A stretch of 64,000 bases of DNA from Yersinia massiliensis (GTDB lineage: Bacteria; Pseudomonadota; Gammaproteobacteria; Enterobacterales; Enterobacteriaceae): the NCBI RefSeq assembly GCF_003048255.1, contig NZ_CP028487.1, positions 3,162,001 to 3,226,000 on the forward strand, written 5' to 3'. The notes below the pieces were generated by a model, which did no database searches, had not been told where the DNA came from, and saw only the letters and a program-made list of their open reading frames with translations. Shown one piece after another: positions 39,219 to 50,254 of the stretch. Every line of letters starts with the position of its first letter. The first letter of the stretch is position 1. The translations under genes were made by a program, and so were the position numbers.

Positions 39219-39767
39219 TCAGGAATAGGTGTAAGTCACGTTGATCAGGGATTGAACCGAACCCTGTGTCGCATTACCGCCGGGTGTAATGGCTCTCACC
39301 TGTAACACTAGGTTCGCGGCCAGTGAAGCATTATTCACCGCCACGACTTTGGTACTGCCGTTGGGCAGATTCACACCGTCGCTATCGGCCAGTTGTAGTG
39401 CAATGTTGCGGGCCTCGCCCTGATTGGCGTAATAACTGTTGGTGCTATCGGCCGTGCCGGAAAAGGCCGCGGTGACCTTTGTGGTCCCTTCTGGGCAGTT
39501 GGTGAGGCTCAACGTCACTGAATGCCATGGCGAAGTCGCCCCCACCGCGAGCAGGTTGAAAGTATACAAATCGTCCAGTTCTACCATGGTAGATACGGTA
39601 GATACCGTGCAAGGTTTGGCCACCACCTTGCCATTGATAGTGATGGTGACATCTGCTGCTTGTGCCAGAGGGTGTACTATTATCAGTAACCACCCAGCGA
39701 GCATCAGTAACCACCCAGCGGGCATCAGTAACCACCCAGCGAGCGGCCCCAGTTTGTTTATGTTCAT
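39219..39767 (-). CDS. fimG: Type 1 fimbrial minor subunit FimG
   Basis: A 182-residue tip-fibrillum pilin. The mature part starts ADVTITINGKVVAKPCTVST, as in E. coli FimG, and ends SLINVTYTYS. The second cysteine is in LTNCPEG. The signal peptide is unusually long because of three copies of a 21-bp repeat (AGWLLxx heptads), making the precursor about 15 residues longer than usual. GGAG precedes the start. It lies between fimF and fimH. Confidence 0.94.
   Translation of the reverse strand: MNINKLGPLAGWLLMPAGWLLMLAGWLLIIVHPLAQAADVTITINGKVVAKPCTVSTVSTMVELDDLYTFNLLAVGATSPWHSVTLSLTNCPEGTTKVTAAFSGTADSTNSYYANQGEARNIALQLADSDGVNLPNGSTKVVAVNNASLAANLVLQVRAITPGGNATQGSVQSLINVTYTYS
39682..39744. repeat. 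21-bp tandem repeat in the fimG signal-peptide region
   Basis: Three adjacent units of ATCAGTAACCACCCAGCGAGC (plus strand), differing at one base in the middle copy. Each encodes AGWLLxx on the minus strand, so copy changes keep the frame and only lengthen the hydrophobic core of the signal peptide. Confidence 0.9.
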
Positions 39768-39781
39768 CGACCTTTCTCCGG

Positions 39782-40303
39782 TTACTGAAATTCCAGGGTA
39801 AAGTTTGCCGTAGCACTGACCTGCCCTGCAGTCACCTGTGCACGGGTCGCCATCAGACGCGCATAGAAATACAGCGTATTGGACTGCCCAGTGGTTATGC
39901 TTGACCAGTTCAGCCCGCTCGATGTCTCATTGAGAGCAATGGCATTGCCGTTGTTATCGAGGATCTGTATACCCATGCCGGCCGCCGCACCGGCACCACT
40001 GTCGATTTTCAGCAGGCTGAGGTTGTCGCTGTCTGCTCCACCGGTGAAACCCGTTTTCACCGCGATCGCCGAGCAATTATCGAGCACAATGCTGAACAGT
40101 ACCCTCGGCGTCGTTGCCCCTACCCGATGCAACTGCTTGGCCGCATGACTCAACAGATCCACCACAAAACTTTGTGAGCCCGGTGCAACAGAGCAGGCAT
40201 TGTCCTTAACGTAGCCGCTAATGGAGATGGTGCTGTCCGCGGCCTGCGTTACTCTGGTGCTAAACAGCGCCAGCAGACACAGGATATAAAGTTTTTTTCT
40301 CAT
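39782..40303 (-). CDS. fimF: Type 1 fimbrial minor subunit FimF
   Basis: A 173-residue tip-fibrillum pilin, orthologous to E. coli FimF. Signal peptide ends RVTQA; the mature part begins ADSTISISGYVKDNACSVAP. The disulfide partner is in LDNCSA. The end ATANFTLEFQ is the donor-acceptor strand region. It follows fimD by 22 bases. Confidence 0.94.
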   Translation of the reverse strand: MRKKLYILCLLALFSTRVTQAADSTISISGYVKDNACSVAPGSQSFVVDLLSHAAKQLHRVGATTPRVLFSIVLDNCSAIAVKTGFTGGADSDNLSLLKIDSGAGAAAGMGIQILDNNGNAIALNETSSGLNWSSITTGQSNTLYFYARLMATRAQVTAGQVSATANFTLEFQ

Positions 40304-40325
40304 TTCTCGCCTCTCCCGCCCCGCA

Positions 40326-42966
40326 TCATCGGCATGCTGCCGTTAGATAGCTAAGTGCCTGCTGCTGACTTTCCGGCGGCAATTGGTAACTCGCCACGCA
40401 CTGCTCACTGGCCCCCTCACCCCATTTGGCTTTCACTTCACCACTTGGCGGCAAACCGGTCAGATACACCTGCCCACCGTCGGCCACAATGCTGCCAGAA
40501 CGGCCATCATCGAAGGACACCACCGATCCGAACGGCAAGGGTTGTCCGTTATAAGTCAGCGTCATCAGGACCTTAAAACCAACACGGGTCTTAAAATCGG
40601 CCAACACCACAGCGCCGTGACTCGGCACTACTCTGACCACCGCCTCGTCCAGCTCGACGTTGTTTGCCAGCGTATTGGGGTTCAGCGCCACACGGTTTTC
40701 TCGGTAATCCATGGCAAACGGCAGTACGGCATATCCCCGCCAATCGGTATAGATCCCACTCTGATTTTCCACCGAAACATTGCCCGCCCCCGGTGCTTTG
40801 ACCAAGATCAGGGTGTTGTTCAGCGGTTGACTCAAGGTGATACCATTCTCATGAGCCAACACGCCGCCGCTCAGTCCGTAAAACAGTTGGCTGGTACCAC
40901 TACTGCGGCTGTACCCAATGTTGGCATTGCCAGAAGCCCCGCGATAAGACAGCGATGTATTCCCCGTCTCGCCTGAAGTGCCCATTCCGCCGCCGGCGTA
41001 ACCGGCCTGCACGTTGTAACTCAGGTTGTTATCCTCCAGTAACGTGCCATATAGCCCAGCCTGATTGGTCATCCTGCCGCTCAGATCGTCAGACATGCTG
41101 TAACTGACGGTGGAGCGATTGAAAGCGGACTTGTTGTCGGAACGCAGCCAATGGCTGAACGGGATGCTGACGTTGAAGGCCAACATATTGTCGCGTCCCT
41201 CCTGCCAGGCATTTTTGGTCAGGCTGTAGCTGAGGGTGTAAGTGATATCCTCCAGCGTGCCGCTGTAACCGGCCTGAAGTTGTTCATCTGCCTTACCGAC
41301 CCCCCAATAAGTCTGGTGACTGCCGGTCAGATAAAAAGTCGCATTGTCCCCAACCTGCTGAGTCAGCGTCATCTGCAACCGGCCACGCTTGTTGTAGGCC
41401 AGATTGTAGTAATCGGTGAGCTTCGGCGTGAGCTGGACAATACCGTCATCGGTTGCCACGCTGTAGCCGTTCATCTGGCTCCAGGTGGTGTCAGCGAAAC
41501 TGTAATAACCGCTGGTGGAATAACGGTAACCGAGCAGTTGCAGGTTGGTGCCCCACTCATTTAAGGCCTTGTTATATAGGAAACGCAGCGACTGCCCCTG
41601 ATGCGAGCTGTCATCCGGCAGGGTGGCTCGGGCCTGGGTGATGTCCAGCGACACGGCACCGACAATGCCCAGATCTTTAGCCACCCCGAGATTGAATGCA
41701 CTATAACGATCGGCAAGCTGGGTACCACCGGACACCGTCCAGCCGTCGGCCAGCCCCCACATCAGCGTGCCTTGGCCAAAGGTGGGTTGTTCCTGCTGAT
41801 CGTTGCCGCTGCGATATTGTCCCGCCGTCACCGCATATCTCACATGCCCTTCACGCAGTAACCCCGGCACCGACGCATAGGGCACGGTAAAGACCTGCAC
41901 CGAACCATCAGCCTCCTGAATAGTGACTTGCAGATCGCCGCCGCTCCCTGTTCCAGAAAGGTCGTCAATAGCAAATGGACCTGGTGGCACCGTAGTTTGA
42001 TACACCTCGAACCCATTCTGCCTGACCGTGACCCTCGCGGTACCGCGGGCAATGCCGCGGATCACTGGAGCAAAACCTCGTTGGCTGTCTGGCAACATAT
42101 TGTCATCCGTCGCCACCTGCACGCCGCGGAAGTTCACGCCATCAAAAACAGCCCCCGAGCTATAGCTATCGCCCAGCGTCAAACGACTCCGAAGAGACGC
42201 AATATCACGCTGCAAATAGGTATTCACGTGCTGCCAGCGGTTTTGATTAGAGTTCGATCCGCTGCCGCTGTTGTAACTCCAACTGGTATTATCCCGCAGC
42301 CGCCAAGCCCCAAGATTTACGCCGCTTTGTAAGTTAAGGAAGGCGTAATTGCTGGTACTCGATTGCTGGTTACGGACATTACTGCCGGTGAAACTGTAAT
42401 TGAGCAACCCAGCGGTAATGCCGTTTTGCCATTGATCCGGGGGAATATAGCCACGGGCAAGATTGCCCCATGTAGGCTTGAGGAATGCTGATAGACAGAC
42501 GCTGCCGCCCAACGTCAAAATCTGTGGAAGCCTCTTCGATCATCGAGGCCAAGGGTACGCAAACATCTGTTGCCAACACCGCCATTCCCGGAACCGAACG
42601 AGTATTGACGCCCATTGAGGTTAGTTGGCTGTTGGTCAGACAAGGCAGCAAAGCCTTGTGATCGTTATCGGGCTGGAAAGAGACATCTTGGGTCGACATA
42701 AACCCGTCATTCATATAAATGTCGACGCGATAGATACCCGGAGGTGCCTCAAGCCCCTTTTCAAATCCAGACAGATCGGCCACCTTAGCCGGATCATCAG
42801 AAAGAAAACGCGGGTTGAAATAGTGTTCCGCTCGAGCCGATGCATCACCACTTAACGCCAACAGCATCATGGCCAATGGCGTTGAAGCCAGCTTAAAGAT
42901 GGAGGTGTCCTGGTAGTTATCTTTTATCACTCTGTGACTTTCCGTACCGTTTTTCAGATATAGCAT
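40326..42966 (-). pseudogene. fimD: Type 1 fimbrial outer-membrane usher FimD, frameshifted
   Basis: Homologous to E. coli FimD along its whole length, but in two frames. The first frame (start 42966, GGAGGA upstream) covers the signal peptide and periplasmic N-domain up to IPQAYMG. The second frame resumes with NLARGYIPPDQW and runs to the end (CR at 40326). The break is at a run of four C at 42466-42469 (GGGG in the gene); three would restore M-G-N-L-A-R-G-Y. The remaining 700 residues (barrel, plug, C-terminal domains) are intact, so the lesion is recent, reversible or a sequencing error. A separate restart at 42518 would lack a signal peptide. Confidence 0.92.
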
Positions 42967-43048
42967 GGTTCCTCCGGTTCGATGCAAGTTACCCGGCTGC
43001 CTGATTTATCTGGTTATAGCTTGATGAGATAGGTGGCGGCTCTATGCC

Positions 43049-43762
43049 TTACTGCATGACACCTTTGAGTGCCGATGTTTGGGCACCGTAGTCGTTGATA
43101 GTCCTATAGCTGATATTGCTACCTGCATCAGCAGGGAGTGTCACGTTGGCCGACCCCATAGGCGGCACCATGGTGTTAGCCAGCAGCCGCGAGCCCGCAT
43201 TGAGCTCGCTCAAAGTGATGAAATAGGGGGTCGGATTGACGATCGTCAGCTCTTTGCCGTTACGTTTAAAGCGTAACTGCTCCGGTGCTTTGTCTGGCGC
43301 AACACTGAGCCCATTTGGGCGATAAAACAGTTTGATACGGCTGGTAATAGCCAATTGCAGGGTGTTCTCATCTTGGCGTGATTTGTCCAGTGAGGGGATT
43401 GCTTTGACGTTGACCCAGTACAGGCTCTCCCGATCCTTCGGCAAACTCTGGTTGGTCGCATCAATGATGCGCAGCGTGTTCTCTTTTTTTCCCTGCATCA
43501 AATACAACGGTGGCGTAATAATAAGGCTGCCATCTTTTTGTCCATCGGCGCTTTCTACCCAAGATTGGATCAGATAGGTGCTGTTCTCATCGTTATTGCT
43601 GACACCCAAAGTGACCTGTTTCTGATCAGAAGGATAGATCACCCGAGTCGCGCCAAGGCCAATGCCGGCATTTGCCATACCTACCTGCCCCGCCGCCAAC
43701 AGCAGCAATACGGACATCATCTTTCCAACCATCGTTGTTTTTCTCACATATACCTCGTCCAT
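43049..43762 (-). CDS. fimC: Type 1 fimbrial periplasmic chaperone FimC
   Basis: A 237-residue PapD-type chaperone that folds pilins by donor-strand complementation. After the signal peptide (to MANA) comes GIGLGATRVIYPSDQK with the conserved arginine. NNDENSTYLIQSW, LPKDRESLYWVNVKAIP and SRIKLFYRP carry the usual motifs, including the second anchor lysine. The open frame runs far upstream to 44203 through fimA in another frame; GGAGGT at 9 bases before 43762 decides the start. Confidence 0.94.
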   Translation of the reverse strand: MDEVYVRKTTMVGKMMSVLLLLAAGQVGMANAGIGLGATRVIYPSDQKQVTLGVSNNDENSTYLIQSWVESADGQKDGSLIITPPLYLMQGKKENTLRIIDATNQSLPKDRESLYWVNVKAIPSLDKSRQDENTLQLAITSRIKLFYRPNGLSVAPDKAPEQLRFKRNGKELTIVNPTPYFITLSELNAGSRLLANTMVPPMGSANVTLPADAGSNISYRTINDYGAQTSALKGVMQ

Positions 43763-43898
43763 CAGGATCTGACCTCCATAATGCTGCACGGCCATAAGCC
43801 GAAGATTGTGCCGCGGTGATACCAGAAACAATATCTGGCTCCGTAACTGAGAAAACAGGCCTCCTTGGCCTGCAATCGTCATCCTTGATGAGTTCAGC

Positions 43899-44441
43899 TT
43901 ACAGATACTGCACCTTGAAAGTGGCATCAGCGTTGGCAATACCGGCAGTGGCAGTGCCAGTCGCGATATAACGAGCCTGGAATGGAACAATAACGATGCC
44001 CTCAGAGAGCGTAGTCTCCGCACTGAAGGTCGCACCATCAACTGCCAATGCTGTGCCGATGCGATCAAGGATCTGAACACCAACGTTTTCTGCATTACCC
44101 GCTGCAGAAGCTTGTAGAGCCAGAGCAGTAGGATAGGTAGCGTTAACTGCGGTGCCCATGAAAGCAATAGAGACCGAGCCAGCAACCCCTGGATCACAAT
44201 CATTCAGTTGGATATTGAACCCAATAGAAGAACTGACATCTCCAGCGGTAGCCAACGAAGCTGTTCTTGCTTGCGCCATTGGTACCGTCTGGCCAATAGA
44301 ACCTGTATCCACGGCACAAGCCGCATTAACGACTTCGCCTTTGAAGTGGATCGAGCCACCGTTGACGATAGTCGCAGCATTAGCGACGCCAGTCAGAGAA
44401 AGAACTGCGGCAATACCAGCAACCAATGATTTGATTTTCAT
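43899..44441 (-). CDS. fimA: Type 1 fimbrial major subunit FimA
   Basis: A 180-residue major pilin. Signal peptide [22 protein letters not shown]; mature start [20 protein letters not shown]. The second cysteine is in LNDCDPG. It ends [17 protein letters not shown] precedes the ATG. A small inverted repeat CAGGCC / GGCCTG (about 43857-43872) after the stop may reduce read-through to fimC. FimI, which normally lies between fimA and fimC, is absent. Confidence 0.94.
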   Translation of the reverse strand: MKIKSLVAGIAAVLSLTGVANAATIVNGGSIHFKGEVVNAACAVDTGSIGQTVPMAQARTASLATAGDVSSSIGFNIQLNDCDPGVAGSVSIAFMGTAVNATYPTALALQASAAGNAENVGVQILDRIGTALAVDGATFSAETTLSEGIVIVPFQARYIATGTATAGIANADATFKVQYL

Positions 44442-45340
44442 ACTATCTTCCTTTGAATAAATAATGTTTCATAACCGTGAACATGAAAAAGTGTGGCGGT
44501 CTAATCCCTTAGCGGACATCGTGTTGATCGATGATTGTTGATAATTTCACAACTTATTCCGTATCTGTTTTGAATTAAACATGTGCTTATCAAACACGCT
44601 TAACAGGACTTCCTTCGCATAATCTGTAACGCTCAATTAGAATTTCGTCTATAAATAGAACCTCCGTTATTTTATGTACAATCGGCATGAAGGCTTGTTT
44701 TTAAAACAAAAGAAATCCTACGCACAATAGTACGCAACGAGCATTTTCAACATAATTCATGCCAATATATTGATTGGATAACGCTTATTAACTAATTAAA
44801 TAAATATGCTTGCATCCTGTCATTATTGACAAAGAAGAGTGATGAATTGAAAACCACAAAAAGCAAGACGATCAAGCACCATGGGCAGGACTATACCCGA
44901 TCTAAAGAACTGACAAAACAACTTTTTCTAGATTTTAAAACCACTTAGGATTAAATTGGCAGAATTAAAAAACAAATTATTTATAAATCACAGCTCATTG
45001 AGTCGCGTGCTAATTGATGTGTAATTTAATGTTTCAGATTTTTCACTCAAACTGGATTATTATTTTTTTATATTTATGTGACGTAAAACCTTCTCACCAA
45101 AATTAGTTTTTGCAAATGAATTGTTAATAAAACCGACTAAATAGAGAATAGTCTCATATATAAAAAGAAATATTAATTTTGATTATTTTAATATAAAAGC
45201 GGGAGTTTGACGTGAAGAGAACTGGCTAAGTCAGGGTAAGTAACAAAGAAAGGCCGGTATGATTAACCCGCCTTTCCAAAATTAAACAATGTTGTTGTTG
45301 CGATTTACAGTTTTATTGTGGTTAAGAGTGCTATCGCGGT
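44442..45340. other. 900-base AT-rich region upstream of fimA
   Basis: It contains the fimA promoter and the 3' region of the glucosidase gene. No recombinase gene and no inverted-repeat pair like the E. coli fim switch was seen. A 33-codon frame from a TTG at 44847 (KTTKSKTIKHHGQDYTRSK) is possible but unsupported. A GC-rich stem (about 45251-45278, GGCCGG to CCCGCC with AAAGG / CCTTT ends) probably terminates the glucosidase operon. Confidence 0.5.
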
Positions 45341-46804
<1,464 letters not shown>

Positions 46805-46869
46805 CTATACGCCCTGAAATAGAAATCAATGGCGGGTAATGCCCCGCCTGATGAGGATACCGGTTTCAT

Positions 46870-48405
46870 TTAGCCCTGATTCATCTGCGCCTGTGTCAGC
46901 GGCGTTTCAGATGGGCTAACACTTTGCTCCACGCTGTTTGGTTCATCCGTAAAACCTACCAACCACGTGAAAACAGCACCCAACACAAATGCGACCGTGA
47001 CGGAGAGCAAGAATCCGAGGAACTGAGTCATATGCCCTTCTTTAAAGAAGACCGGCAGTACAGCAATACCCGGTAGGCAGTAACTCCACGACACCGCATT
47101 AAAGGAACCCGCAATCGCCCCGCCAATTCCCCCAGCAGCACAGCTACAGAGGAACGGTTTTTTCAATCGTAACGCCACACCGTAAATGGCTGGCTCGGTT
47201 ATCCCAAACAATGCCGTGATACCGGCTGACAAAGAAATTCCTTTCATTTCACGATTACGTGTTTTCAAGTAAACGCCGAACATGGTGCCCGCCATGGCAA
47301 ACACCGCAGAGGCTTGCAGGCCGGTAAAGGTGTCATAACCCAAAGTGGCGTAGTTACCCACCGTGACCGGTGTAATGCCCCAATGGACGCCCAACGTCAC
47401 CAATGGCTGCCAGAATGCCCCAACCATAAACCCTGCGATTGCGGGGCTGAGGTTATAAAGCGTGTTGTAAACGCCTCCAATCGCGCCGCCAATAAGGTTA
47501 CCCACTGGGCCAAACACCAACAGTGTTAATGGCACCATGATGGCAATACAGAACATCGGCGTGAACAAGTTGCGCACCACCATCGGTAGGATGCGTTCAA
47601 AGAAGCGCTGTACATATGACATCGCCCACACCATCAAGATGATCGGAATGACCGAGGCGGTATAACTCAGGTATTGCACGGGAATGCCGAAGAAATCCAG
47701 TGTAGGAGAGGATAGCGGAATACCCGCAATGGTATTTAAAATATGCGCAATCTGTGGGTTATTTACCGCGTCATGCATCAGTTGTTGAACAGCAGGGTCA
47801 GCAGAATTCACTGTGGTGATTTTATTCGCGGTCAGCATACTCATGTAGTCAGGGCTGATCAGCGCACAAGCGGTAATGACGGCCGTAAAAGGATTCACGT
47901 TGAATTTTTTCGCGGCGGTAAAGGCCACCATCACCGGCAAGAAAGTAAAACCGGTCCATGAGACAAAATTCAGAATACGGTAAGTTCCGCTCGCGGCATC
48001 CATCCAACCTATCGCGGCAAGAAAAGAGATAATCCCTTGTAAGATACCGCATGCAGCCAACGGATAGAGAAAGGGAGCAAAAATACTGGAGATAATATCC
48101 ATCAGGCGGCTCACGACACCGACTTTAGGTGCGGCAACGGGGGTGCTTTCATCGATATTAATCAAACGAGTCACATGGAGATAGGCATCACTGACATGAT
48201 TACCAATTACCACCTGCATCTGCCCACCCGCTTCAATAACGGTGATAACGCCTTTCACGCGATTTAATTTTTCTTTATCGACAACGGTATTATCTTTCAA
48301 TATAAAGCGTAAACGTGTCGCACAATGTGTGACATTAATCACATTATTATCACCGCCGATATATTTAATAATTTCTTGAGCGGTGAGTGCGTAATCAATT
48401 GCCAT
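46870..48405 (-). CDS. PTS beta-glucoside EIIBC component (AscF-like)
   Basis: A 511-residue sugar permease. The IIB domain is first, with phosphorylated Cys28 in NVTHCATRLRF, and the ten-helix IIC domain is next, with GITEPAIYGV. No IIA domain is attached, so it must use the glucose EIIA (Crr), as AscF does. It probably takes up and phosphorylates aryl-beta-glucosides for the enzyme encoded next. A GGAG site precedes the start; a promoter should lie in 48406-48553, after the regulator's terminator. Confidence 0.9.
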   Translation of the reverse strand: MAIDYALTAQEIIKYIGGDNNVINVTHCATRLRFILKDNTVVDKEKLNRVKGVITVIEAGGQMQVVIGNHVSDAYLHVTRLINIDESTPVAAPKVGVVSRLMDIISSIFAPFLYPLAACGILQGIISFLAAIGWMDAASGTYRILNFVSWTGFTFLPVMVAFTAAKKFNVNPFTAVITACALISPDYMSMLTANKITTVNSADPAVQQLMHDAVNNPQIAHILNTIAGIPLSSPTLDFFGIPVQYLSYTASVIPIILMVWAMSYVQRFFERILPMVVRNLFTPMFCIAIMVPLTLLVFGPVGNLIGGAIGGVYNTLYNLSPAIAGFMVGAFWQPLVTLGVHWGITPVTVGNYATLGYDTFTGLQASAVFAMAGTMFGVYLKTRNREMKGISLSAGITALFGITEPAIYGVALRLKKPFLCSCAAGGIGGAIAGSFNAVSWSYCLPGIAVLPVFFKEGHMTQFLGFLLSVTVAFVLGAVFTWLVGFTDEPNSVEQSVSPSETPLTQAQMNQG

Positions 48406-48553
48406 TATTAATCTCCTGTCGCAGATACTGAGTATAAGGGAAGCAGAACGTTATTCGTTTATTATTAGTATTTTTTTGACTGAGGATGGAGTTTAGCAAA
48501 AAGTAATTTGATGTCACGATATAACAAAACTCGTGATTTGGAATATGTCACAT

Positions 48554-48579
48554 AGAAAAAACACCCTGTTTTAGGGTGC
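48554..48579 (-). terminator. Terminator after the RpiR-type regulator
   Basis: Read on the minus strand, CACCCT / AGGGTG with loop AAAAC is followed by TTTTTT. It directly follows the regulator stop and separates it from the PTS operon. Confidence 0.85.
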
Positions 48580-49311
48580 TTATTTTCGTGTTAATTGCGG
48601 GAGTTTTTTGCCTATGGTTTCAATAATATATAGCACCGGTATTTGGGTGGTAATATTATATTGGCCTTCTAAGACGATAGGCGGCATATGATAGGATATA
48701 TTAAGATCAGCCATTTTGGCGAGCGTAGAGTTATCACTGTTTGTCAGGCTGATTATCTTGCATTTATGCAGACTAAATTGGTTGGCAATCCGGATGATCT
48801 CTTCTGTTTCGCCAGATACAGATAGGATAATCGCAATGGCGTCCTGATACATATCACTATTTATTGGATAATAAGGATCATCAATATAAGTACTAAACTT
48901 TCCAATATTAGAAAAGAAACGCGCACTGTATTTACCTAATGCGCCAGACGTGCCTATTCCAACAAAAATAACTCGGTTCATTTCGGCTATTTGCGCCGCA
49001 GCAACATCAAGTAATTCATCAAATTCGCGATTATTAATACTCTTGAAATAGTTTATTATTTCGCTGATACCAAAACTGACAGGGGGTTTATCATCATGTT
49101 CTAAATACAGCTTAAAGCGAACCCGAAATTCAGAATAACCATCACAATTCATTTTCTTGCAGAAGCGCAAAACCGTGGTGGTAGAAACACCCGCTGCATC
49201 AGCTAATTCTCTGATGGTCATATACATCACTTTGTCGGTATTTTTGATGATGTAGTTATAAACGATCAATTCCAGTTCGTTTAACGCTGATATTTCTTGA
49301 TATGTAAACAT
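48580..49311 (-). CDS. RpiR/MurR-family transcriptional regulator
   Basis: A 243-residue regulator. The N-terminal helix-turn-helix (MTIRELADAAGVSTTTVLRF) is followed by a SIS sugar-phosphate domain (VIFVGIGTSGALGKYSARFF; LSVSGETEEIIRI). It likely senses a phosphorylated sugar and controls the adjacent PTS and phospho-beta-glucosidase genes; E. coli asc and bgl use LacI-type and antiterminator control instead. The start at 49311 is chosen over one four codons earlier because it matches the family N-terminus (MFTYQEISALNELE). Confidence 0.87.
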   Translation of the reverse strand: MFTYQEISALNELELIVYNYIIKNTDKVMYMTIRELADAAGVSTTTVLRFCKKMNCDGYSEFRVRFKLYLEHDDKPPVSFGISEIINYFKSINNREFDELLDVAAAQIAEMNRVIFVGIGTSGALGKYSARFFSNIGKFSTYIDDPYYPINSDMYQDAIAIILSVSGETEEIIRIANQFSLHKCKIISLTNSDNSTLAKMADLNISYHMPPIVLEGQYNITTQIPVLYIIETIGKKLPQLTRK

Positions 49312-49455
49312 ACAGATACCCAAAACGATGCAATGGCCTTAGACAGCTGAATTTAACATGAAATGGTGGGACTAACGAGGGGGGAACTGACCGCAGTTAA
49401 ACTGATTGGGCAGGACCACCGGAATATCATCCGTTATTATTGGATATTCCATCTG

Positions 49456-50247
49456 TCAGGGCTGTAGCTGCTGCTCCCCCGTCACCACCGTGCCAAAGTC
49501 GTCCAATACCGAGTAAAACACCGTCATACCAGAAGCAACTGTTGCCTTGGTGTGCTCCAAAACAAAACTATCCTGACCTTTAGGATTAATCATGCCGCTT
49601 TCAGGGATGACACTCGCGACAATCTGGTTCTTATCGCGCCCCAGTGAGATCTCCAGCAATGTCTGGTGAAAAGGTGTGGGGTTACTGACCCGCACCGCAG
49701 ATTTATTCCCTTGTTTTATCAAGCTAAAACGCAATTGTTCCTGAATATTGGCGGTGCTTATTCCCTGCAACTGCAACGGTCGATAGAATAATTTAATTCG
49801 CGTTCTGAAAGCCATCTGCATATGGCTGGCGGTATTACCCGTTACCTTCTGCGGGACTTCCAGTACATTTAGCCAAAATACCGACTCACGATCGCTTGGC
49901 AGTGGCGTACCACTGCCGGTAAACAAAACTCTGAGGCGTTGTGAGCGTGTGCCGTCAAGGCGCAAAATCGGTGGAGAAACGATAAAAGGCGTGGTGATTT
50001 TCTCTGGCGGTGCTTCACTTTCCCCAAGATCTACCCAGATCTGTAACAGCACGGCTGAACGGCCTTCGTTGACCACTCTCAATGTTGCTTCTTTCTCTTT
50101 CGCGTTGACGATCAAACGCGTAGCCCCCAGATAGATCTCGGCATATGCTGCTGGAATTGGGATAAGCAGGGCCACCGCGCTAATCAGCAACAAGCCACTT
50201 ACCCATCGACCTTTCAGGTTAAAATTCCAACAATTAAAAGCTGACAT
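49456..50247 (-). CDS. Second periplasmic chaperone of fimbrial operon 2
   Basis: A 263-residue PapD-type chaperone. The signal peptide ends PAAYA; the mature part starts EIYLGATRLIVNAKEKE. The chaperone signature LPSDRESVFWLNVLEVP and the anchor lysine in RTRIKLFYRP are present. It is the last gene of the operon, 7 bases after the adhesin gene. Two chaperones in one operon suggest one is dedicated to the tip adhesin. A weak hairpin GGAATATC / GATATTCC (49421-49450) follows. Confidence 0.9.
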   Translation of the reverse strand: MSAFNCWNFNLKGRWVSGLLLISAVALLIPIPAAYAEIYLGATRLIVNAKEKEATLRVVNEGRSAVLLQIWVDLGESEAPPEKITTPFIVSPPILRLDGTRSQRLRVLFTGSGTPLPSDRESVFWLNVLEVPQKVTGNTASHMQMAFRTRIKLFYRPLQLQGISTANIQEQLRFSLIKQGNKSAVRVSNPTPFHQTLLEISLGRDKNQIVASVIPESGMINPKGQDSFVLEHTKATVASGMTVFYSVLDDFGTVVTGEQQLQP

Positions 50248-50254
50248 AGTAGCC

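Noticed and set aside
43763..44203. 147-codon N-terminal extension of the FimC frame
   Set aside because: It is the shadow of fimA in another frame. The FimC signal peptide and ribosome site begin at 43762.
44442..45340. Invertible fim switch like E. coli fimS
   Set aside because: No pair of inverted repeats of suitable length and no recombinase gene was seen by eye.
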